Notes under the pieces: generated by a model | Databases searched by the model: none | Seen by the model: only the letters and a program-made list of their open reading frames with translations | Told to the model about the DNA's origin: nothing | In this document: in pieces, positions 9,275 through 19,322 of the stretch | Numbering within the stretch: the first letter of the stretch is position 1 | How the letters are laid out: each line of letters opens with the position of its first letter | Position numbers and translations under genes: made by a program | Source of the DNA: Brachionus koreanus | Lineage: Eukaryota; Rotifera; Eurotatoria; Ploima; Brachionidae | Direction of reading: 5' to 3' | Assembly (NCBI GenBank): GCA_016987375.1 | Contig: PJRA01000508.1 | Location: 2,606,672-2,626,874 of the forward strand | Length of the DNA stretch: 20,203 nt

Positions 9275-10456
9275 TCGGAAAAAGATATTGATTTACTTTA
9301 GAAAATTTATTTTTATTTTAATAGGTAAATTAGGTAAAAAAAAATTGTTGCACATTGTTGCTTCTCAAGAGTCAAAATCTCACAGAAAGATTACTCAAAA
9401 AAAGAGTAAAAAACGTTAAAATATTTAAGAATATTTAATAAATTTTATTCTAAAAATCAAAGTAATACAATTAATTCTTTTTGATATTAAAAAAAATCAA
9501 ATTAAATTAAAATTTTACCGAAATAAAATAAATTGAGTGATTCTAGGTTCTAGACAAATAAAAAAATTATTTAATTTAATAACATAGGCAATATTGAATA
9601 CGACTGTTTTATAAATTCTAGCTCTAAACTCTTTTATTTGTTAAATTAACTCTAGAAATTCTTTATCATATTTGGCATTTTTGTAAACAATTATTGGCTT
9701 AAGTGTTTCCAAATTTCGTACATAAATCTAAAAAAATATACAATAAATATCTTTAAAGTCTTGATGACATTTTAAATTATGCATAAAAATAACAAAAACA
9801 AAAATTATAAATTGAAATATCTTTTTTTACTTTGGTAGAAAATTCACTATTCAAAATGCATTAGCTGATATAAAGTCTGTATTATTCAAAATTTGTTTGT
9901 GTAAAAATCCTGCAAGCCTTCAAAGCACCATATACATTCAACTGTAAATTACAATACTTAAATTGCAGGGTTTTTAATCAGATAATAAAATTTGGCGATG
10001 CAATTTTTTTATCAGCAAATAAATTTTGAAAAATGAATTTTATTACCAAAACAAAAAAAAGTTTTTAAAGTATTTTTAATTTTAAATTTATGCTTTTGTT
10101 AATTTTTGTACAAAATTCACAATGAGAGATTATTTTTAACTGTTTTTAACTGTTTTCAATTCTTAACTATTTGGTCATGAATCGTGTGACCAACGAAGAG
10201 AGTATGGCTTTGTGACCAGGATAATTAGTCACCCAAAAAATCCTTGTTACCTCAACAAAAGTTTGATAAAAGATGGAGCAAGATTTATCTGATAATAAAT
10301 CACTGATGCGGTGTGAATACAACACCCGAGAGTTCTTGGTATTTTAAAGCTGCTTTCAACCAAAAGAATGATGATCTTTAGAACAGAACAATTTCTGTAA
10401 GTAAACTATAAGCTATTTTTGTCAAACTTAGAAATTAAGCTTACAGCTTGCTTAGT
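9275..10456. other. AT-rich intergenic region with repeat relics
   Basis: Apart from the partial foldback copy at 9799-9892, there is a less AT-rich patch at about 10175-10400. It contains TGGTCA...TGACCA near 10171-10203 and no sustained ORF on either strand, so it looks like the remnant of an unidentified element. No gene is supported. Confidence 0.4.
9799..9892 (+). repeat. Partial, diverged copy of the foldback element at 13927-14084
   Basis: Shares the left arm and loop with that element: a CAAAAATT start, a T-run, and then ATTAGCTGATA(T/C)AAAGTCTG. The right arm is not recognisable. Confidence 0.5.
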
Positions 10457-10667
10457 CGTGCTACCTATAAATAATAATTATAACAATTAACCCTATTCTA
10501 TCCTAGCGGATAATGGGGAGTTCTCCTTTTCAAGTACCTTTTTGAGCAACAGCTCCGATCTGACACAGAGGCTACTGCATCGAATTGATCATCCACACTG
10601 CAATTATTACCCAGTCAAAACCGGTCCCCCATTTTTGATGAAAGGGGTTTTAAACCCGTGCTACCTA
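10457..10667 (-). mobile_element. SINE-like retroposon, copy 1, with 11-bp target duplication
   Basis: The body at 10468-10656 is flanked by identical CGTGCTACCTA (10457-10467 and 10657-10667). On the minus strand the element begins GGTTTAAAACCCC and ends CTAGGATAGAATAGGG followed by an AT-rich tail of about 22 nt. This layout (variable-length target duplication plus 3' A/T tail) is that of LINE-mobilised retroposons. It aligns along its length with copy 2 at 13521-13729. I see no clear tRNA-type A and B boxes, so it could equally be the 3' end of a truncated LINE. Short ORFs within it are not genes. Confidence 0.75.
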
Positions 10668-11340
10668 ATTGTAGTTTATTATGAATATGAATCTATCATG
10701 GAAAAAAAATTTCAGATTTCAGAGCTATAAATTTTAACCAGTTTTCGATATAAAAAGACATGTTTGAAAGAATTTACAAATCTAATTTCTGAATTACAAA
10801 GTGCATTGTGAATTTTTAATCAAAAAACAGAATTAAAAATTTTAAATTTTGACAAATTTTTTTCTAGAGATGTAAAATTCGTTCTGTTGATTGTATCAGT
10901 TGACATTTGGTTATACAAATTTTGAATACAAACTGATACCATTTAAAAAAACAAATTTTAGACCTTGAGAAAAAAAGTTATTAAAAATTTAAAATTTTTG
11001 GTTTTGTTTTTTGTTTCAAAATTTACAATGCTAATACAAATTCACATTTTCTGATATTTTTATGAACTGAAAAAAAAACTGATACGAAAAAATCTAAGAC
11101 ATCTTTTTAAATTTTAAATAACAAAATGAAAAAAAAATTAAAAGTTAATAACTTGACTTCCAAGAGACTTTAAATGACTTTCTTTATAAGTAAAATGATT
11201 CATGATTCATGAAAATTTGGTCATAGTTTAATTTATACAAATATTTTAATCTTTTTGCTTTTTTTTTTCTGGTTACAAAACCAGTACTGTCTTCATTGAT
11301 CATAAAGCCCGTTATCAAGTTTATACCCAAAAATTGAAAT
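10668..11340. other. AT-rich region downstream of the third glucuronosyltransferase paralogue
   Basis: The missing last exon of the minus-strand gene would be expected here. The only strong acceptor on the minus strand is a T-run ending in CAG at 11067. The exon after it would encode just FIKISENVNLY, unlike the tail of the sister gene. Nothing else is supported. Confidence 0.4.
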
Positions 11341-12318
11341 TTAGTTTACTTTGTAACATTCAGGAGCTTCTAATTCTTGCATGTCTATTAGACTTTTTAT
11401 AAAGTAGCTTACAAAAAAGTCTCCATGCTCTCGATGATGAGAAAAGAGAGCATTTTTGTTTTCAATTAGAAGCTTCAAATTTATAGCAAAAGCTGATTCG
11501 TGTATTGGATACAAATCTTCATCACATTTCCATGGACAATACCAAGACACAACCTGTTCATTTTGAATATTATTTATTGCAATTTTCAAAAAATATAATT
11601 TATAATTTACTTTTTGTTTTATGCAAATTGGACGAGAATAAAGCGAGTTGTTTACCATTCCAACAGGCCATACCATTACTCTTTTAGTTTGACGCATAAG
11701 TTCAAATACCTTTGTATCATAAGAAGTTTGAATGCGTGCCAAATGAACAACACCGTTTTGATGAATATTTTTGTAGTTTGTTCGTAACCAATTGAGGCCT
11801 TCTTCAAATTGCTCTAGAGACAAATTTTTGACCAGTTGACTCTGCTCAGCGTACCGGTTCAAATGAACATACTTTATACCTGATTTTTGTAGAAATTTTT
11901 TAATTTTTTCAGATTTTGTTGGCGTGTTTTCAACAACAATCCATGTTAGTTTTGGAACTAGTCTAATGGTGTTCAAAATACGAGTCATGTCTGCCTTTTC
12001 ATTTATATTGCTAGCATCAACTCGAGATATTATATATATTGTTGAATAGTTTTTATAATTTTTAAAAAATTTGACCACATCTTTGAGTGATGGCATAAAA
12101 TCAATTGAATTTTGAGCATGCTCAACTAGATCTTGATACTTTTTTAGCTTTGAGTATAAATGTAATTCACTATGATATTCGTATAGGTCTTAAATATTTA
12201 TTTTATAATAAAATTATAAAAAATAAATAGAATAAAAAAATAATTTACTGCACAAGAGTGAAATTAATGGTATAATTAAAAAAAAATATTTTAAAATTCT
12301 TAAAAATATTTTATTCAT
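11341..12318 (-). CDS. Second catalytically dead glucuronosyltransferase-family paralogue, shortened 3' end
   Basis: The model is complement(join(11341..11553, 11611..12188, 12249..12318)), 286 aa if the last exon reads on to the stop at 11341. Exon 1 (MNKIFLRILKYFFLIIPLIS) is a signal anchor. Intron 1 (60 nt) is phase 1, as in both other family genes. Exon 2 is 578 nt, exactly the length in the paralogue at 3849-5124. Intron 2 is 57 nt and stop-free. Residues from KADMTR onward are almost identical to that paralogue, with the same losses (DDD to RIQ, catalytic Glu region GDFFVSYF). The segment before it is divergent (MPSLKDVVKFFKNYKNYSTI). The sister's last exon (IYVRNVETEEP) is not found downstream, so the protein ends CYKVN through the former donor site, or it uses an unrecognised exon. 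Expression is unproven, but all frames are open. Confidence 0.7.
11343..12000 (-). repeat. Inverted near-identical copy of 4163-4820
   Basis: Partner of the tract in the plus-strand paralogue. Of the 5 differences, one is a Lys/Gln replacement (LKKSG versus LQKSG), two are synonymous, and two are in the intron. Confidence 0.93.
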
Positions 12319-12670
12319 TTTAAAAAACAAAAGAAAAAATCAAATAAACCTATTCAGCCTTCGGCAACAATATTTCAAAATTTCAAGTCATCATCACAAT
12401 TTTTATTTTATCTTAATTGAGCACATTATTCTATTAATTGTTTTCATATGTGAAGATATGTGAATTTTTATCTGAGCATCGATAATTGTTTAACTAATTG
12501 ACATAATGGAAGAGCATCTTTTTGCATGACTAAATTACAACAAAGTTAAAACTTGATTAATCCTAAATAAGACCAACATGATTTGAAAAACTATTTTTAT
12601 CCAGCTTTAAATAGACATAAGAAAATATTATAAATGAAATTTTTATTAAACTTAAATATTTTAACAAATA
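12319..12670. other. Spacer between divergent genes
   Basis: 352 bp between the start codons of the minus-strand glucuronosyltransferase paralogue and the plus-strand coiled-coil gene. It presumably holds both promoters, but no defined element is recognisable beyond general AT-richness. Confidence 0.35.
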
Positions 12671-13366
12671 ATGAATGAAGTTTCAATGAACCAATGTGCA
12701 AAATGTATTGAAAGCGAAGATAAAACTTTTGATAATTCATGGAGTTTATCTAATTGTGACACCAGAATTAAATGCACACGAGGAGCTAAAGAAAAAATTT
12801 GCTTGAAATGCCTTGAAACTTTTAGTTTTGTAGAAGTTCAAAAAAAAAAGTGGTGTGAGATGAATTCTTATTCTAGTGCTATGAACGCATGCGATCAATT
12901 GGAAAAAGAATTGGTGTTATTAGAAAATATGCGCTCAAATCCACTAAGATTCATTGAAGAATATTTTTCTGATGTCTTAAATAAAATAGATATAAGAAGA
13001 GAGGAAATTAAACTTGAATTGGATCAAGAATCGGATAATCTATTTGAAAAAGTAAAACAGTTTCGCTTTGAGAGCGAAAAATTTATCAATAAAAATACAG
13101 ATTTAGAATCTGATAAAGACAAAATCAATGAAAAACTTTCAAGCTGGAAAAAAATACTAGAAAAACAGGATTTGAATGCTAAAAATTGGCACTACATTAA
13201 ATGCAATGCCGAAGAGAGTTCTAGTCTGGCTAAACGTCAATTGAGCAATTTGAAAAGAGAAATTTTACAAAATAAAAAATTTGAATTCAATTGTAATAAA
13301 ATTTCAAAAGAAATGATTAAATTAATTTCTAGTGCAGAAATAATTTTTAGTGGTAAAGATTTTTAA
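12671..13366 (+). CDS. Cysteine-rich head plus coiled-coil protein, function unknown
   Basis: Intronless, 231 aa, starting at a clear ATG. I do not recognise a named family. The first 50 residues hold six cysteines in a C-x2-C-x16-C-x5-C-x8-C-x2-C pattern (residues 9, 12, 29, 35, 44, 47), which could bind zinc in a B-box-like or RING-like way. No histidine pattern confirms either. From about residue 75 to 205 the protein is rich in Lys, Glu, Leu and Asn, with heptad-like spacing (CDQLEKELVLLENMR, IDIRREEIKLELDQ), predicting a long coiled coil. This head-plus-coil layout is like the front half of TRIM/NHL proteins, but no C-terminal NHL or other domain follows before the stop. AATAAA lies at 13373-13378, just past the stop. 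It is probably a real gene because of its length, cysteine spacing and clean ends. Confidence 0.65.
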   Translation: MNEVSMNQCAKCIESEDKTFDNSWSLSNCDTRIKCTRGAKEKICLKCLETFSFVEVQKKKWCEMNSYSSAMNACDQLEKELVLLENMRSNPLRFIEEYFSDVLNKIDIRREEIKLELDQESDNLFEKVKQFRFESEKFINKNTDLESDKDKINEKLSSWKKILEKQDLNAKNWHYIKCNAEESSSLAKRQLSNLKREILQNKKFEFNCNKISKEMIKLISSAEIIFSGKDF

Positions 13367-13511
13367 TTTTAAAATAAAATTTATTTTATTTTTTCCTATT
13401 CAAATAAAAAATAAATTAAACTAATTTTAATTTTTTTTTATAAATCACTCTCTTTATAACAAATCATGAATATTTGTCTTCGCATCAAATTTTGGTCATA
13501 TACTTCAATGC

Positions 13512-13738
13512 AGTCTAAATTTTTTTTTTTTTTGAATCCTATTCTATCCTAGTGAATAATGAGGAGGCGCTCATCTTCTTTTCAAGTAGTTTTTGACTAA
13601 CAGCTCCGATCTGACACAGAGGCTACTGCATCGAGTTGATCATCTACACTGCAAATTTTCCCCAGTCGAAACCGGCCCCCCATTTTTTTGATGAAATGGG
13701 TTTAAAAACGCAGCCCGTATTGTATAGATAGTCTAAAT
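13512..13738 (-). mobile_element. SINE-like retroposon, copy 2, with poly(A) tail and 9-bp target duplication
   Basis: The body at 13521-13729 is flanked by AGTCTAAAT (13512-13520 and 13730-13738). On the minus strand it ends AGGATAGAATAGGATTC followed by 13-14 A residues. The core matches copy 1, including CTCGATGCAGTAGCCTCTGT and TCAGATCGGAGCTGTT. At its 5' side it is about 20 bp longer than copy 1. Near that end, CCCATTT...AAATGGG can form a hairpin, and the corresponding bases in copy 1 (CCCC...GGGG) can also pair. Confidence 0.78.
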
Positions 13739-13926
13739 AATTAAATCATATTTTATTTAATTGCAAATTTTGTCGTTCATTTAATTTTATCACACTGCAA
13801 ATGACTCAAAATCCTACCAAGTTAATCCTGTTTGTACTATTCTATGTTCAGATTAAAAAAGTTAAAATAGAATGTATATTTAAGATAAAAGAAAATAAGT
13901 GCGAGATTTACATCAAGTTCATAAAA

Positions 13927-14084
13927 CAAAAATTTGAAGTTAAAATAGCTTTTTTTTTAATAAATCGTTCTGAAAAATGTATTAGCTGATACAAAGTCTG
14001 CATCATCCAATTTAGTCCATAGAAGCTAATACATTTTGCAAAACGATTTATTAGAAAAAAAAGCTATTTAACTTTAAATTTTTG
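13927..14084. mobile_element. Foldback element: 61-bp arms around a 36-nt loop
   Basis: The arm at 13927-13987 and the reverse complement of 14024-14084 are both 61 nt. They differ by about three substitutions and an offsetting one-base indel pair. The loop carries CAAAGTCTGCATCATCC. A diverged relative of the left arm and loop lies at 9799-9892, so this is a dispersed element and not a one-off palindrome. No flanking duplication is clear. The overlapping short ORF at 13801-13989 is not a gene. Confidence 0.7.
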
Positions 14085-16417
14085 TTTTTGTTTTTGATTC
14101 TAAAATTTTAAATATGATATGTGTCTAAGATTTTGCTAGACTTCTCTAGAAGAATCTCATATTATTTGATCATTTCTGCATCAACTTTTGTCGAATCTTT
14201 TTTACAAAAATTCATTTATTTAATTTTTATAAATATAAATATTACAAATCTAAAGAATTAAAAAAAATTATTTAAAAAAGAAATATATTGAAACATTTAA
14301 ATAAAATTTTTTGAAATTTTTTATCAAAAATTTCATTTTATGGAATATAGAAAGCTTGGATGTTGAAAATTTCAACATTGATCTCTTGGTCACACAGCTA
14401 ACCATTAGCTTTATTTAGCATGATTTCACTTTTTCTCAAACAAACATCAATTTAATGTTTTCTTGATTTTTTTACTTAGCTTTATTTAACATGGCTTATT
14501 TAACGTTTTAATCAAAAATTTACCACAAAGAAATCTTTTTTTTGAATAAAATATACGAAATTTTGTTTCCTAACTTAATTTGGATTAATTAATCTTGGGT
14601 ATTTTTACTTTAATTTACTGAATTTTCCCAAAAATTTACGTAACACCAAGTAAGATTTGTGTAGATTACCAATTTTACGATTAAAACGCTCTAAGTAAAA
14701 TAGACCTTCTATTTCATGATCAAGTTTACAACTTGTTTTTCTAAATTTTAACAAAAATAAGACGTTTTGACAGGCTCAAAGAAAAAAAAATAAAAATTTT
14801 AAAATTTTAAGCTAGCTGATGTCAAAATCAAAAAACATCCATATTGTTGTAAAAAATGTTACCAAGCTTTGTTCAAATGCATAATAAAAAAAAATATTTT
14901 AAAAGAAATAAAGAAAAAATAGCCAAGTATAGAATTGATAAAGAATACTAAATACAATTGCTGTTTGTTATTTTTTTAAAATATAGAAATTTAGAATTGA
15001 TATTTTTTATAAAATAAAAAGATTTCCACTGCACAATCTAAAAGACCACACTTGTAATACACTTTCACAAGCCATTTTAGTTCTTTTTTAAGTAAAATAA
15101 TGTTTAATTTATAATTTTAATACATATAAGAAAAATTATGATGAATAATACAAGTTATGCAAAATTAGAAATTATTTTTTTTTCAAGTAATCTTAGTTTA
15201 AGTTTCAGTAATTTTAGTTAAAAAATAATAAATCGCCGTTTCTGAGTACCCAAGAGGCTTCAATTAAAGATTTGTTTCGAATTCTTTTCCTCTATATAGT
15301 TGCAGCAAAATTATAAAACCACTTGCTAATAATTTTCGGACTTTCAAACTAATTTTTACTTTAAATACAAATAAATAACTGACTTGCCAGTATCCACAGT
15401 ATAAGCCACTTTTTACAATTAGAAAAAAAAATTAAATATGTTTTTTTTTTTAAAATAATTACCTAATTAATTATAGCAAATAATTCTAACTTTCATCTAT
15501 CAATCAATCAAAGTAAATAATTTCAATCTAATTAATAAATCGAATCTATTGTTTAGCATAATTTTCTAGAACAGAAAAAAAAATTTCTTGAAAGAAAATT
15601 GAAAGCCAACAAAAACAAAATTTCGATTAAAACTCAAATAAACTTTTTTTAAATAAAAAATAAACTAGACTAGAATTTGTGTGCTTATCTGTATGCATAT
15701 CCAGTCTTGTTGTTAATTTTCAAAGTAAAAAAAAAAAAAAGATTTAGTTGAATTGCTAATTTGAACATTAGAACATGTTACACAAACGTAGGTTACTAAA
15801 TATATTAAATAGTTTGCTGATCTGGATTAATTCTGGTAATTAAAATATTCTCTCTAATACTTTCTTTCTCTCTCTTTCTGACTGAGATTTACTAATGCTT
15901 TTTTTCCCCTCATTCTCTCTCTCTTTCTATTTCTCTCTTATTCTCGAACTTATTTAAACTAAGTTGTTAAAAAACTTGTACAACTATTTTTTTTATTTTG
16001 TATCCAAAAAAAAAAATAAATAAATAAAAAACTTGGCTCATTCTTAAGAATAAAATATACATTATTCACTGATAAAATTCATTAAAAAAAAAAAATTTTT
16101 TCCATTCATTTTTGGTAATTTTGTTTTTCAATTTGGACCGATTGATTCAACTAACAAATATGAATTGTCATGAGGATATCTCAGTAAGCGTTAGTTGCGT
16201 AATACTTTGAATCAAGCTAACTAATTCTTTAATTCGATCCAAAAACAATTCTTATAATAATTAGAAATAAAGCTTGAATACGAACCAATCGTTTCAATGC
16301 TTTGCTAGTATCAGAACTCAATTATATCTTCGAACATTACTTAAAAAGCTTTCTCATTGTTAATTTAGAGTTTTGTATAGCTATAATACATTCATTTTGA
16401 ATTTTGAGGACTAAGAA
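14085..16417. other. Long AT-rich intergenic region upstream of the PDZ-LIM gene
   Basis: About 2.3 kb with no supported gene on either strand. It may hold promoter, 5' UTR exons or enhancers of the downstream gene, but only the pyrimidine tract at 15850-15945 stands out. Confidence 0.5.
15850..15945 (+). repeat. CT-rich pyrimidine tract
   Basis: Two runs dominated by CT/CTTT units (TTTCTTTCTCTCTCTTTCTG, then TTCTCTCTCTCTTTC) are separated by about 25 bp. On the other strand this is a GA tract, the type of sequence bound by GAGA-type factors in some animals. It lies about 470 bp upstream of the PDZ-LIM start codon. A plain microsatellite is equally possible. Confidence 0.55.
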
Positions 16418-19322
16418 ATGAGCGTTCAAGTTTTGAACTTAAAACTTCAGCGAACAGAGCCGGGCGTCTCGTGGGGCTTTGTCATCCAAGGCGGCAAGGA
16501 ATTTCACAGCCCCTTCGTGGTCCAAAAGGTACCTAAGTCGACACACACAAACAGACACGCCCATTTGACTAATCGTTTTTCTCCTAAAATAGGTGCATCC
16601 GAACAGTCTGGCCGACCAGGCCTCGATGAGACAGGGCGACTACATTTTGCGCATTGGCAACCGAGTCGTCGAGAACTTCACCCACTCTCAGGCTCGCGAG
16701 ACCATTTCAGCTCAGGGCAATCATCTAGAACTTACTATTCAAAGGTAAGTCCTATGTCTTTTGGCAAGAATAACAATCAAAATTTTAGCTCATAATCTTT
16801 AAATTTAATTAATAATTCTAATTTTATATTTTTATTATCTTTTATTTTTTTTGATAAAAGAAAAAAAAATAAATAAATAAATGAAAATTTTGAATATTTT
16901 TATTTTTTTGTTGTTTTAGTTGTTGTTGATAATAAAACAAAATTTTAATTTTAAGAGGTGCTGCACCGCGATCCGAAGACTACAATTTTAATTTTGCTTT
17001 TCCGCAGCATAGACTAATGAATCAGGAGAATATGAGCGGTGTGCCGAGCTCTTCGCCTCAAGTATAATTCAACATAAAAAAAATAAATAAAAAAAATTTT
17101 TATTTTAAAAATTAAATAAAATTAAATTTTCAGGTTGGCATCCAGTTGAACAACAACAAAGCATTGTTGACCCAGTCCTACAATAGCCCGATGGGTTTGT
17201 ACTCGAATCAAAACATAGCTGAAACTTTAGTAACCACCATGAAAAAGTTGTTATCTTTTTTCTAATTATCTTTTTTTTTGTGTGTCTTTCGACTTTGATC
17301 CCAAGCCCTAAGTCGAATAGCATGAATGTGCATGTCTAACCTTTTTTTTTTGCTTGATTTTCTAGCCCGTACGGAATGAGAAAAAGCCGATCCGACTCGA
17401 GTTCATCGCTGTCCAGCTCGAGCTACTTGTCCAACTCGCTTTCACCGACCAGGAGTTTTGGCAACAAGCCGCCACTGCCAGCCAAGCCGAGGCCGTTCAG
17501 ACGGGCCGAAACAGTCGAGCCTATTCGGCTTGAGTCGGCGACCATCATCGAGAACAAGGAGAACAGTGTGTACAAAGCAATTCCAGTCGACCCGAAATTA
17601 GTCTGCCAAGAGCCTCCAAACAAACGGCACTCGCTGTCCAGCGGGCTCGCTCTGCTGAAAAAAATCGAGGCGACCGAAGCTGTCGAGCGACCTCTGCTCG
17701 ACGAAAACAGGAACGAAATAAAAATCAATGTGAACCACATAAAAGACAATTCTCCGGTCGTCAGACGCCCATCCTGGACCCCTACTAAGCAAGAAATTGT
17801 GAAACAAGTTTCCAAATTGAACAATCCCAATTGCCCTAGCATGACCCAGTCAAAGTCTTTCAGACTTTTGCAAGAAGCTCTCGAAAAAGGCGATAAAGAG
17901 AAAGATCTTGTCTACTACGACAAAATAACAAATAAAACCGAGGTACGTCGGTTTTCGCTTAATGACAATCTGGCCAATTTACCAATTAGACGTTTATCTA
18001 AAGCAAAGACAATCGATCACGAATGTATTGAAGAAAATACTGATCAATATCAACCTAGAGCAAATAGGGCCCAATCGGTCACCAGGGAAATTCTATCGCA
18101 AGGTTCTTTACTAACTAATTTAAAGCCGACTAGCTCGAAAGATTTTAATCAACGAAGACACTCATACATGTATCGTTACAACTCCAATTTTAACTAATCA
18201 ATACTAACAAACTAATTTATAATTTTTTTTTTATTTTTTTATCAAAGATTTGTTTAGTTTTTTTTCATTTTTAACAATTATCTTTTTTTATTATTTAATG
18301 AAAAAATTTGGCCTTTTTCTATACCCATTATTTATTATTTTATTTTTTTTTAAAATACCCCAGTATGAATATTAATGATCAGACTTATTTGCAAGAAGCC
18401 CAAAAAGTGAGAAAAAACCCAACCAAAGAACCTGTCCCGAAACCGCTTATTTCAACTAATAAACATATTTTTAGTCCGAGTTCACCAGTAACCCAATACA
18501 AGCCATATCAGACGGCAAGCAAGCCAGCATCGGCAATAAAACCCTACCAGGCGAACAATTACAACCAGCCAGGCTTTAAGCCAAGCGGCAATAGAGGTCC
18601 AAGCGCAGTCAATCGCGGCCTCAAAGGAAGTGCCATTTTCAACAATCAAAATCACGGTCCCAATCAACCCCAATGCGCTTCTTGCTTTCAAATTATACGC
18701 GGTCCATTTATAAGCGCTGTGGGTAAAATCTGGTGTCCAAATCACTTTGTATGTGCCAATCAATCGTGTGCTATGAGTCTCATTGAAGTCGGGTTTGTTG
18801 AAGAAAACGGCAAGCTCTACTGTGAACACGACTATGCTAATTTTTTTGCTCCCAAGTGCAACAAGTGTCATAGCACTATTCTGGCCGAGTGCTGCTATGC
18901 TCTGGACAAGACCTATCACCCTGAGTGCTTTGTTTGTGTCCACTGGTAAAAAAAAAGAAAAATCATTTAAAAAAAATTTTTTTAAAATTTGTTATTTTTA
19001 TTTTATTCAAAGTAAACAGATAATAGGAAGTGGAAAGTTTCACATTGAGGATGGAATGGTGTATTGCGAACGAGATTATATTGGTCTTTTTTCAGTTAAG
19101 TGCGCTGGGTGTGAGTTTCCAATCGAAGCGGGAGACAAATTCTTGGAAGCTGTTAATGACAAGTGGCACGTCGAATGCTTTATTTGCTCAGTAAAATTTT
19201 CTCTTTTCAGTTAAAATGGAATAAAAAATTTTATTTAATTTAAAAAGAAGTGTAATGTGCCTTTGAGTGGTGGTTTTGCGGTCAAAGGAAACAAGCCATA
19301 TTGTAAAAAGCACGCATATTGA
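16418..19322 (+). CDS. Zasp: Zasp/Enigma-family scaffold: PDZ domain, ZM motif, three LIM domains
   Basis: The LIM isoform is join(16418..16528, 16593..16744, 16956..17061, 17134..17246, 18364..18945, 19013..19190, 19248..19322), 438 aa. Such proteins anchor alpha-actinin and actin at muscle Z-discs and adhesion sites. The PDZ domain spans about residues 1-88 ([37 protein letters not shown]). The ZM motif at about 138-155 reads [18 protein letters not shown] flexible Pro/Asn/Lys linker follows. LIM1 starts at C265 ([27 protein letters not shown]), LIM2 at C326 ([29 protein letters not shown]) and LIM3 at C385 ([23 protein letters not shown]). Both LIM2 and LIM3 are restored only by splicing at the GT-AG sites used here. 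The unusual C-x4-C in LIM1 fits Zasp-type LIMs. The exon 4 donor (weak, at 17247; 17250 is an alternative) is uncertain by one codon. Exon 17366-18197 is alternative. AATAAA lies at 19509. Confidence 0.9.
17366..18197 (+). other. Alternative Ser/Pro-rich exon of the PDZ-LIM gene
   Basis: Opens after a T-rich acceptor (tttctag) with CCG TAC GGA ATG AGA and runs 832 nt to a TAA. If it follows exon 4 it gives a LIM-less 437-aa protein. If a weak phase-2 donor at 18170 is used, it could instead be a cassette leading into the LIM exon (706 aa). It encodes a Ser-rich start, a proline-rich [12 protein letters not shown] (candidate SH3 ligand) and five basic-x-Ser sites (KRHS, RRPS, RRFS, RRLS, RRHS). 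Its first 450 bp are distinctly GC-rich. ORFs on the opposite strand here are shadows. No canonical AATAAA is seen between 18197 and 18363. Confidence 0.7.

Noticed and set aside
10171..10400. Less AT-rich patch with TGGTCA/TGACCA
   Set aside because: Translated on both strands without a sustained or recognisable frame. No partner copy was found in the window.
10620..10660. Hammerhead ribozyme in the SINE-like repeat
   Set aside because: A GATGAAA stretch next to a hairpin recalls one, but the CTGATGA core and the paired GAAA box are not both present.
10542..10730. 62-aa ORF
   Set aside because: Lies in the SINE-like retroposon. The other copy does not preserve the frame.
11505..11687. 60-aa ORF (and its twin at 4476-4658)
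   Set aside because: Antisense shadow of the duplicated glucuronosyltransferase exons. It recurs only because the DNA is duplicated.
17423..17842. 139-aa minus-strand ORF (also 17598-17807 and 18482-18943)
   Set aside because: Shadows of GC-rich coding exons of the PDZ-LIM gene; no independent motif.
18783..19214. 143-aa plus-strand ORF containing LIM-like residues
   Set aside because: It mixes a wrong frame of exon 6, an intron and the correct frame of exon 7. The spliced model explains the LIM residues.
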